The position numbers and the translations under genes are program-made. The notes beneath the pieces were generated by a model. The model ran no database searches, was not told where the DNA came from, and saw nothing but the letters and a program-made list of their open reading frames with translations. Shown here one piece after another: positions 28,191 through 38,100 of a stretch of 64,000 bases of DNA. Every line of letters begins with the position of its first letter. The first letter of the stretch is position 1. The stretch comes from Serinus canaria (lineage: Eukaryota > Chordata > Aves > Passeriformes > Fringillidae). Location of the stretch: positions 10,696,015-10,760,014 of the forward strand of contig NC_066331.1 in the NCBI RefSeq assembly GCF_022539315.1, read 5' to 3'.

Positions 28191-31100
28191 TTGGAGGTTG
28201 ATCTCAGAGCCCTGGAGCTGCTTGCTCACGCAGCAGAGCTGAGGGTGTTTGATCCTGACCTCAGCCCTTATAAATAACCCAGCTGGGGCCTTGCAGGCAC
28301 CCAAAACAATTTGTCCCTTTCCTCTCTCCTCCTCTCTTCCCATCTCCCTCGCTGCCCTGGGAATGTCTCCTCACCCCCAGGATGATTAAATCCCAAAGAA
28401 TGTGCTGGGAGCTCTGCTGGGGCACGCACACCTGGGGGGCTGGAATAAGCAGGAGGATTTACTTGCCCTCTGTAACCCAGGCATGGCCAGAGCCCTTGGC
28501 CTGCTCCTGTGCCCTGGCAGAGCCATCCCATCCATGCCACGGATGGAATGTACTGGGGGGTGGTGCTGTGGGCAAGCAGCTCCTGAAAAGCAGATCTGAG
28601 CAGAAAATGACAGACCTGGAAGGATTTGTGCTTTTTCTGCCTGCCAAGCACGAGCAATACTTAGAAAGAGCTCTGGGGTGGATTGCAAAATCTACCCCGT
28701 TTGGAGTGGGTCTGAACACTTCAATCCCTCTTTAATGACACTGCCCAGGAAATGACAAAGCTTTGGGAAAACAGCCGGGCTGGATTCTGGATTCTGCCTT
28801 GGGACATTTCAAATCCTTGCACACATTTTTTCTGTGTGGCTCAGCAAAACCCTACAACATCCTGCCCCAGCTTTCCTTGTTTCCCTGACACTTCTGGCAC
28901 AAAAATTGGTCACTGCAGCAGATTCCAAGGCTCAGTTCCATCCAGGTTTGCCCTGTGCTGTTTGGGTTACTCTGCTTTCAGGTTTGTGGGTGACAGCTCT
29001 GTGGAGATTTCAGAAAGGAGCTGCCCCTGACAGTGGTTTGATGTTTTCTCCCCTGCTGCCCCTGCAGTGCTGCCTGTGGATGGACACTGCCAGGGATGCT
29101 GCAGTGGGAAAAGATTTGCCTAAATTCCACCGCTGTGTGCAGTGGCACTGCCCAGGGAATGCCTGGCAGGAATTGCTGGGTGCCGAGGGTTCCACAGGGA
29201 CCATCCCAGCTGTGAGCTCAGGGCAGGGAACTCTCAGAGCTGAGTAGACTGCACTGGGGAAAGGAAATAAAATAAAACATTGGTGTTCTTCCAGTGGTTA
29301 ATGAGTAAATATTAAGCTGTTTTGAGGTTTTGTTACAGGAGATGTTTATGGGGTTATAGCTTTTAAAACTGAACATTGAGAGCCTTTGTGCTGAGTCCAG
29401 GCCATTCACAAGAGGAGGTTGCACTTGAAAAAATCCACGTTAGATTGAATAGTGTTTGCTTGAGGCCACAGCAAGAAGGGAGACCCAGGGAGAGAATCAG
29501 AGGCATCTCTAGAGATGACTTTTGGTCCAACCAAAGTGGAAACAGTGCAAAGAGCAAAATGCCAGCTTTGGGCTCGTGTAGGGCTTATGTGACCCACAGT
29601 TTGGGATCATTGGGCTGTGTGCAGAAAATTCGAGGCACAAATGTGGGAATTCCTCCCTGGGAAGCAGGTGGGAAGAGCTGCCAGTTCCTATCAGCCATCA
29701 GCTGTCAGGGCCATGAGCAGCAGATTCTGATTTCCTCCAGGACCTTCATACATCAGCCTGAGTGAAGCAGCTCATTAAGAGCAGCTAATTGCTGCAGTCA
29801 TTGGTGAAATGAATTTTTCAAGGTTAATTTAGTTTAGCACTGAGAAGCCTCCATTTAGCTCTGGAGAGGGTGAGTTGCATGTGCCACACATCCTTCCCTC
29901 CATGGCCAGAACATCCAGGCTGGGGGGCTCAGATGTGGGGCATCCTCTGGGCTGGCTGAGGGAGTGTCCTGAGCTGGGATGGGGAAGCCCAGGGCATGCA
30001 AACACTGGTCCCAGCAAGGCAAGGTGAGCAGCAGGGCAGCTTGGCCTGTGCTTGCTGCAGAAATCAGCTTTGCTCTGTCAGGAGATGAGCAGTCCCTTCC
30101 AAAGCTCTTTTAACCATTGCAGGGGTTCTGGGAGAGCAGAGCCTGAAATGTGATAAGTTCAGTTGAGCTTTGCTGTTCACCTCCCTGATCCCATTTCCCC
30201 TTTGCTGTGGGGGTTCCACAAGCAAACCTCCCTGTCTGAGGGGCTCCCAGATGGCTTTAAAGACAGAGGGACAGCCTGTGGGGGAAAAAAGGACATTCGC
30301 TGCAGCTGATGCCTGGTGTGGAATCATTTTCTGCTCTTGCAGACTGAAAGCAAGTCCAAGGAAGAAACAAGTGCAGAGCTTCTTGTGATGCATCATTTCA
30401 GGTCCAGGGGGCTGTAGCAGACTTTGCTGTCTCAGTGTGGCCCAAAGCATCCTGGGCAGGGGTCTCAGTGCTGTGGGACACCAGTCATGGGGTCTCTGCC
30501 CACGCAGGAGCAGTGGGGACCTCTGTCCATCCCTCCACTCCCTGTGCATCATCACCCACATCCCCGTGGAAGGAGTCAGCTGCAGAGCCCAAACTTGCCC
30601 AGAGCTGCTCCTGAGCTACTGGGGCTGGGGAGGAGCTAGAGAGGAAATGATGGAGCGGGAGCAGAGCTGATGGAGCTGGAGAGGAGCTGGAGCAGAGCTG
30701 GTGGGGCTGCACAGCTCCTACCTGAGCACGGCCCACCCCGGCACCGGCCTGGGGATATCGGCTGTTTAATGGTCACATCCTGTGTTTGCAGAGCACCCAC
30801 CAGCTGTGACAATGCAGATGTTTCCTGTCTCCCTGAGAGCTGCTGAGAGCCTTTTCCCAGCTGGGAGCTGTTCCTGCATTCGGGCTCAGTCGGGGGATCA
30901 CACAGACCTGGCCTCGGGCAGTGGGACGTGCCTGGCAGTGCCTGGGCAGTGCCCATCCCCCCTGACCGCTCAGCCCCAGCTCAGAGGCGGCTCCAGGAGC
31001 CAAGCCCAGCTCCAAGGGCAGTGCAGGGAGGCTGCCCCAGCCCTCCCGGAGGATGTGAGCGGCCCTGAGCAGGACGTGGGGTCTGCAGGTGGGCAGGAAG

Positions 31101-31321
31101 ATCCCACTTGTGAGCAGGATGGAGGATGTGACTCTATTGACTGTCCTGCCTTGTTGAGTCTCCGTCTTTTCCTTGCCTGGACCCCTGCAGCCGAGTCTTG
31201 CCACATCCAGTGGCTCGAGACTACATTTGGGAAGCAGATAAAGGCAGGTTCACCCCCTTTTCTGCTGGGGTAGAGCACAGCTGGTGCAGCGCTCACAGGC
31301 AGCTTTTGCTTTCCAGAGGGA
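28191..31321. other. Intergenic, no supported feature
   Basis: Single-copy sequence. No exon, RNA gene or clear transposon is recognised. A short GGAGCTGGAGAGGAGCTGGAGCAGAGCTG run near 30650-30705 is low complexity. Confidence 0.5.
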
Positions 31322-31517
31322 CGGCTGGAGCCAGCCTGCCTCCCCTCCCTGCACAGCTTTTGGGGCTCCACGGCTGGAGCCAGCCTGCCTCTCCTCCCTG
31401 CACAGCTTTTGGGGCTCCACGGCTGGAGCCAGCCTGCCTCCCCTCCCTGCACAGCCTTTGGGGCTCCACGGCTGGAGCCAGCCTGCCTCTCCTCCCTGCA
31501 CAGCTTTTGGGGATCCA
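31322..31517. repeat. 49-bp minisatellite, 4 copies
   Basis: CGGCTGGAGCCAGCCTGCCT recurs at 31322, 31371, 31420 and 31469, an exact 49-bp period with very little divergence. The last unit runs straight into the CTGAG array. Confidence 0.92.
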
Positions 31518-31520
31518 CGG

Positions 31521-31605
31521 CTGAGCTGAGCTGAGCTGAGCTGAGCTGAGCTGAGCTGAGCTGAGCTGAGCTGAGCTGAGCTGAGCTGAGCTGAGCTGAG
31601 CTGAG
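31521..31605. repeat. (CTGAG)17 pentanucleotide array
   Basis: Seventeen perfect CTGAG copies (85 bp) follow the 49-bp repeat. On the other strand it reads CTCAG. The perfection suggests recent expansion. Confidence 0.97.
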
Positions 31606-32567
31606 GGGGTTTAGCTCCGAGTTTTCCTCCGGAGCCGCAGCGAGCCCTGTCCTGACTCTCTGGTTTCCCTCCCCAAGCCCTGGAGCCGGCAGTGCCTGGG
31701 CATGACCACGGCCTCACCCGGGCTGACCTGAGCACTTTTCCTGCCGCACTGAGCCAATGTTTCCTGGGCTGTCTCATGCACGCAGAGCTGGGGCAGGCCC
31801 TGGGTGCGGATGCCACCTTCCGTGAGGATTTCTACCTGCACCGTCCCGATGCATTCGCTTCCTGCCAGCACGGAACGTGCGGGCGGATTCCTTCCCGTCA
31901 GCCTGCAGCTGTGCATGGAGCAGGGATGCTCCCTGTCGGAGCAGCCAGGCCAGGCTGCCCGGGCACGGGGACAGCTGCGTCGGCACCGCTGTCACCTCAG
32001 ACAGCCCCTCCACTCCTCTTTGCCTGCTGTCTGCAGCCCCCGGGTTCAGAGCAGGGCGGATCCCCCCAGCAATCCCGGGGGAGGCACGGGGGGTGCTTGG
32101 GGACAGGTTCGAGCTGTGCCTGAGCTCAGGGGAGCTCCTTGTCCTTGCAGGGCAAGCAGGACCCTGGACAGGGATGCAGGAGCACGCACTGCTCCCGGGA
32201 CAGCTGTGGAGCATCTGCGGCTGTGGAGCTGCAAACTCTGCCTGGATGCTGCACAGAGGGGGCAGGAATTGTGCCCCGAATCCTTCCTTTTCCTACCAAG
32301 CTGTGGGGCAGCCTCGGTGACCTGCAACCCTCCCTGCCTGCCCCCATCCTCCGGAGCAGTGCTGGGGGCAGAGCCCCTCACCCTGCCCGGGGCTGGAGCA
32401 GCCACGGGGGCCTGGAGGGTTCCCAAACGCCTCCAAACCACAGGAGGTGAAAAATCCGCGGGAATTGCAGCCAAAACGAGACAATTCCGCTGCTGTTGCT
32501 GGAAACACCATGTCAGAGGCAGAGCATTTGGCACCCACCTGCATTTCCCAGCATTGGCGTGCAGTCC
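31606..32567. other. Intergenic, no supported feature
   Basis: GC-rich single-copy sequence with several overlapping open frames. None has recognisable domains or consistent splice sites. Confidence 0.45.
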
Positions 32568-32860
32568 TGGGATGTGCAGTCCATCCCACACAACGCAGTC
32601 CTGGCATGTGCAATCCATGGGATGTGCAATCCATCCCACCCAATGCAATCCTGGGATGTGCAGTCCATCCCACCCAATGCAATCCTGGGATGTGCAGTCC
32701 ATGGGATGTGCAATCCATCCCACCCAATGCAATCTTGGGATGTGCAGTCCATGGGATGTGCAGTCCATCCCACACAATGCAATCCTGGGATGTGCAGTCC
32801 ATGGGATGTGCAGTCCATCCCACACAATGCAATCCTGGGATGTGCAGTCCATCCCAGCCA
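32568..32860. repeat. Composite 34-bp / 16-bp minisatellite
   Basis: Units of 34 bp (GGGATGTGCAGTCCATCCCA plus a CACAATGCAATCCT-type end) alternate with a 16-bp short form, GGGATGTGCAGTCCAT. This gives about eight blocks. The lack of stop codons in several frames creates spurious peptides on both strands. Confidence 0.9.
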
Positions 32861-34155
32861 GGGACGGGAGCAGTGCAGAGGGGGCTCTGCGAGGGCGCTG
32901 CTGAGGCACCCCTGACCAAACCGGGCTGAATTCCCGGCAAAGGCCGCGGGGAAGCAAAGGGGAGAGGAGGAAGGGGACACAAAAGCACAAGTGGAGCGCC
33001 TCGGTCTGGCAGCCGCAGTGCCGTGCTGGGAAAATCCTTTGATTTACTGCAAGAGTTCTGGCAGATGAGGAAAGGGAGCAGAGTTTCTAACAAGCGACAG
33101 CTCCCTGAGTCTTTTCCTTTCTTCCCTGGCCAGCTCTGCAAAGCTGCTTGAGACATTCAGCAGGTTTGGGGGTTGACTGCTGGGCCCTGCTGCCCATGCC
33201 TGCCCCTCAGCCTGGGCATAGGGCTCTGCCAGGCTCCTTGCCCTGCCTCTCGCTCCTCAGGAGAGCCTTCCTCCCACCGAGGTGGGCACAGCTGAGCCAT
33301 GGTGTGAGCCAGCAGCTCTGCTCCTGCCCCCAGGGGCCATCCCGATGTTCAGGCTGGGCTCTGGCTCCGGCTGTGCCCTGGGCTCGGGTGCCTTGGCCAG
33401 GCAGGAGTCCCGGGGGCAGCTTTGCTGCCAGGCAGGGGAGGGAGCACACCCAGCCCGGGGCTCCCAGAGCTGCGGGAGCTGCTCCTGGTGCTGAGCCTTG
33501 GGCAGCGTTTGCCTGCCCATCCCGGCAGGTCTGCCCAGGATTTTCCACCCTTGCTGTTACTGGCTCTCCACCCCAGGAAGCCCATGCGGGAGGAGCAGCT
33601 GTATGTAAACCCCAGCGGGAATTGGTGTCCGGCAGGGAATTCCCACGAGGATCAGGATGGGAGGCCTTGGGAAGGGTCTGAGAGCCCTCAGCTCCACTCA
33701 ATGCACTGCTGTGGGTGGCACAGCCCTGCCCAGGGCAGTGCCCGGCTGCCCTCCCCTCTCTCTGGGCAAACCTGCTGCTGTTTCTCCCGGCGCCGGGGGA
33801 TGGCATCAGCTCCTCACTGTTCGGGATGCCAGGTGAGGAGCCGGAGGCTTCCCCATCCCCTGCGCCCTGCAGGGCGTGCGTGAGGCTTGGTTGGGTGGAA
33901 AACAGAGATGCCACATTAAAAGCCGAGCTCTTCACGCAGTTCCAGCCTCAGGTCCCCGGAGCTCCCGTTCCCAGGGCCCTGTCCCGGCTCATTCCCGCTG
34001 GGCAGCGCCAACTCCCGCCCGAGCTCAGCGACTCCTGCAGGTATTTCTTCGAGCAGGACTGGGGGTTCCACAAAAGGCTCCCTGCTCATCACAGCTTGGC
34101 ACTATTTAGACACTTTGACAAACAAGGACATCAGCCTCCACTAATTGCTGATCAC
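32861..34155. other. Intergenic, downstream of the TBC1D24-like gene
   Basis: GC-rich single-copy sequence with no recognised gene. Confidence 0.45.
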
Positions 34156-34160
34156 ATCGC

Positions 34161-34183
34161 TTTATTAATGTTTACTTTTTATT
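34161..34183 (-). terminator. Candidate poly(A) signals of the TBC1D24-like gene
   Basis: Two TTTATT hexamers on the plus strand (34161-34166 and 34178-34183) read as AATAAA on the minus strand. They are the first such signals I see downstream of the stop codon at 34996, giving a 3' UTR of roughly 0.8 kb. Confidence 0.5.
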
Positions 34184-34995
34184 AATTGGCATCCCAGCCC
34201 TGTTTGCTGGGTGTATCCTGACCAGTCACAGGAGCAGCTCAGCAGGTGGTCGCACTTTCCACTGCTGGAATTCCCTTCCCCTGGGTATTTCTCATTCCTG
34301 CTGATCCCCCTCCTGGTGGCTCTGGCCCAGACACCCCATTCCTGGTGTGCCCATGCCCAGCCCCCTGGGAGCTCTGCCATTCCTGCTCCTGCTGTACCCT
34401 CCTGCCAGCGCTGGCACAGCCCTGGGGCAGCCACAGCTCCTGCCCCAAGTGGCTGCAGGGCTGGGATGGGTGGGAGGTGACCCCACCTGAGAAAGTGTGT
34501 TTGGGGTGGGAGAGGTTCTCCTGCTGCAGCCAGAAGGTTCCCTGTGGCCTCCAACCCCCCTGTGTCTGACAGAGAACACCAAACATTCCCATTCCACATT
34601 AAAACAGCCCATCCTGGTGATCCCAGCCCACTGACACCAAACCTCCCCATTCCACATTAAAATGGCCCATCCTGGTGATCCCATTCAGGGATCTCCTCTG
34701 TGTCCAGCCCTGCAGTCCCACACCAGCCCTGGGCTGGGGACAGAGCAAAGGGCTAAGCCCCAAACGTGGGGTCCCCCTGGAGCTGTCACTGCACCCACAA
34801 ACTGCAGCAGGGCTTTGCCATCTGATCCAATCTGGTCTGATCTGATCTAATCCAGGCTGCTCTGCTCCATTCTGGCCGCGGAGGGGACCACAGGGAGCGG
34901 AGCTGTGCCCAGGTGGCCCCAGCCGGGCCGGGGGTGCCAGCACGGGGAGGGGTCCCCGTGCCCGTGGGTGGCACACGGGGGTGTCCCCAGGGCAC
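34184..34995 (-). other. Probable 3' UTR of the TBC1D24-like gene
   Basis: This is the sequence between the stop codon and the first AATAAA pair. It contains a two-copy tandem duplication at about 34585-34681 ('ccccattccacattaaaa...gcccatcctggtgatccca') and no other recognisable feature. Confidence 0.45.
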
Positions 34996-35141
34996 CTAGG
35001 CTCTTTGAAAGCCCCACACCTCCAAGAGCTGCACCTGGAAGTTCTCCTGGCAGAGCGGGGGGTTGTCGAAGGTCTCGCAGTGCTCCGTGTGTCCCCGCAG
35101 CAGGCTGGCGTCCAGGGACAGCGCTTGGCCTCCCCCTCCGC
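34996..35141 (-). CDS. TBC1D24-like exon 7 (last coding exon)
   Basis: The acceptor CTTTCAG lies just above 35141. The exon completes a split Gly codon, runs [20 protein letters not shown] and ends with VWGFQRA and a TAG stop at 34996-34998. It corresponds to the last strands of the TLDc fold; human TBC1D24 has GGGGQALYID and VEAWGFQ at the same places. Confidence 0.93.
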
Positions 35142-38100
35142 CTGAAAGAGCAGCCAGGCTCGGGCCGGCCCTCCCGGGCTGGTGCCACCCTCGGCCCCGG
35201 TGCCCCCGCACGGAGGGGGGGAAGGGCTGGGCAGGGGCGCTCCCGCCCCGGGCAGCGAACCCCGGCGGGGTTTGGGCTGTGGGGGCCCCCTGGGGCTCTC
35301 GGGAGGAGCTCCCTGGGCTGGGGAAGGGGAGCTGCCCTCGCCTGCTCGCACTTTAACCCGATATCCCCAACCGGAGCTCCTGGGAGCCGATAGGGATCCC
35401 CCTTACTGATAGGGATCCCGCCCCTTAATGATAGGGATCCCCCCCTTAATGATAGGGATCCCCCTTACTGATAGGGATCCCCCCCTCACTGATATCGATC
35501 CTCCCTTACCGATATCGATCCCCCTTACCGATATCGATCCCCCCCTTACCGATATCGATCCCCCCCTTACCGATAACGATCCCGTCCCGGGAGCCGGACA
35601 TGAACATGGAGGCCGTTTTGGAGGGCAGCAGGAAGTGCCTGATGGCCAGGAACGGGGACAGGCGGCCTCTCCCCTGCGGCGAGGGCACGGCCAGGTGGTT
35701 GGGGCTGGAGCTGCGGCTGTCCCGGGAGGAGCCGAGCGGGGATTCGGGAGCGGGGGAAGGCGAGCGCTGCCGGGAGCGCGGCACGGCCTTGGCCAGCTCC
35801 GGCTTCTTGATGAGCACCCACTCGTACCTCTCTGCCTCGGGGCGCACCTGGGCAGCGGGACACACCTGGTGACTCCCGGGGCACCGCGCCACCCTGGGGG
35901 AAGGTGCTGCTGCTGCTCCGGCCCTGGACCTGGGGCAGGGAAGGGACGGCGTGTCCCGGCAGGACAGCAGCGAAGGGACAGAGCCGGCCACAAAGCGTGA
36001 CTTACAGTGAACACAAAGCACTCCCCTGTCCCAAAAAAGCCCGACGTGGCTCCGCTCTTCTTCCTTTCGGCCCAGTCGGAGGAGAGAAAGGCCCCACACA
36101 CCTCGGGAGAGAGCACAGGGAGCTCAGGGGACGGATCAGTCTCACTCGTGGCCCCTCTCCCCCTCACCCTCTCCTCCTGGTTCCCCAGCACCCCCGGCTG
36201 AGGTGTGTCCTGGTGGCCGAGGTGCACTTTGCTCTGCCCTGGGAGCTGGGACAGACCCAGGCCAGGGCAGGACAGGGACCACGCAGCCCGTGGGTGCTCC
36301 CAGCAGTGCCAGTGGGGTCACCCAGCCCATCCCCTTCCCCAGCCCTGCTGGAAACGCTCACCTCCCCCTCGGTGGTTTTGATGAGCAGCACCGTGGGCTC
36401 GTAGCCTTCACAGCACGTGTAGAACCTGCAGAGATGGACAAGGGTGGGCTCGGGGGGAGCTGGAGCCCTGGGCAGGGCGTGCTGGCTGTCCCTGGCCGCT
36501 CACAGCGTGCTGGCACAGAGTGGCACACGGGGACATCCCTGCCTGGCACAGCCACAGGGCTCCCTGTGCCCCGGGCAGTGCCCAGGTGTCGGTGGCCATC
36601 TGGGCCAGCCTCTGCCCTCTGCCTTAAGCCACCCTCAGGACCCCGAATGGAGCCCAGGTCACTCGTCCTGCTCCTCCCTCCAGCACCAAGCCCTGCCCAG
36701 GTTTCCCCTCTGCCCAGCCCCCCCGGCCCCGGGGCAGGTGAGGCTTCACCTCTGCAGGCTGCAGCCGTCCTCAGAGGTGGAGAAGAGCAGCAGCGGGGGG
36801 AAGAGCGAGAAGCGCTCGGGGAGCCAGGACCAGACGAGGCGCATCTCCTGCGCCGTGACAGTGCTGGAGCTGAACTTCTGCATGTCCACAGCCAGGTGGA
36901 AGGACGGCCTGGGGGGGAGGGACATCAGGCCAGGCTGGGGCCCTCTGCTTTTGGGGCACAGCCCCTGCAGCAGGTTCAGCCCTGCCCTGTGCACTGTGAG
37001 CTCTGTGCCAACACCCCCAGCTCTGCTGTGCCATGTCCCCTGACTGGGGTCATTGACTCTGGCTGTGCCGTGTCCCCTGACAGGGTCCCCAGCCTGGCTG
37101 TGCCGTGTCCCCTGACTCTGGCTGTGCCGTGTCCCCTGACAGGGTCCCCCAGGGGCTGCGAGGGCCCAGCACAGCCACAGCTGCGGGAGGTTCCTGCAGC
37201 TCTCCCGAGGGTTCTCCACAGGAGCTCCCATTTTGGCAGCTCAGCCCCAGAGCTGGGGGGCACAGAGCTCTCCTCACCTCCTCTGCACCACGGTGATGCC
37301 CCTCTCCACCAAGGCCTTCCTGTTGGCCATGTGGAGCAGCCAGATCTCCTTGCGGGAGAAGAGGCGGATGCCGAAGGCTCTCTCCAGGAGTTTGTCCACG
37401 GTGACGTGCTCGGTGATGTTCCTGACAAAAGCCTGCAGCTCGGCCTTGATGTCGGAGCCCTGCGGCCCGGCCGGGGCCGCCGAGAGCCTGAACTGCTTCA
37501 GCAGGGCCAGGGCGATGCGGTACAGGACCTTCTGGCCCTCCAGCAGGAACACGTCCAGCACGCGCACGGCGTAGCCAAAGGGCAGCCCGGGGAAGAGCCA
37601 CGACAGCCACTCCGAGTAGACCTCGAGGACGTTGTCGGCGGCGCCGGCTATGAGCTTGTGAGCCGCGGGGCAGTGCTTGCTGGCCAGGTCCCCGAAGGTC
37701 ATGCAGGAGGCCTGGTGGGCCAGGAAGGACTGATCGATGTAGGCGGCGTGGGGAGCGTTGCTGGCGATGAGGCGCGAGAGGCTCTCGAAGCACTGGGCCT
37801 CGTCCTCGCTGTAGTGCAGCAGCAGCGCCGCCAGCGCCGGCAGCAGCGGGCTGTGCGTGATGTCGGGGAACAGGGCACCCACGCAGATCAGGATCTTCTT
37901 CAGGGCCGTGACGCCGTGCGGGCTGAGGCAGTAGGTGGGCACGGGGCAGCCCTCCAGGAACTCGGGCAGGGGGTGCGAGCTCACGCTGGGCTTCCCGAAG
38001 AGCCGGGCGGCCACGTCGCGGTACACGAGCGCGTCGGGGGTGACGAGGCGGCAGGAGACGCGCTGGATGAGCCGGGGGTAGAGCCGGGCCCGGCCCGCGT

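Noticed and set aside
31521..31605. (CTGAG)n as an immunoglobulin switch-like region
   Set aside because: The pentamer resembles switch repeats, but no immunoglobulin gene is near. It is best explained as expansion from the adjoining 49-bp repeat.
7291..34155. Bird copies of CCDC42, MFSD6L, PIK3R5/6 or NTN1 between MYH10 and TBC1D24-like
   Set aside because: These are human neighbours, but no exon wording of any of them is recognisable here.
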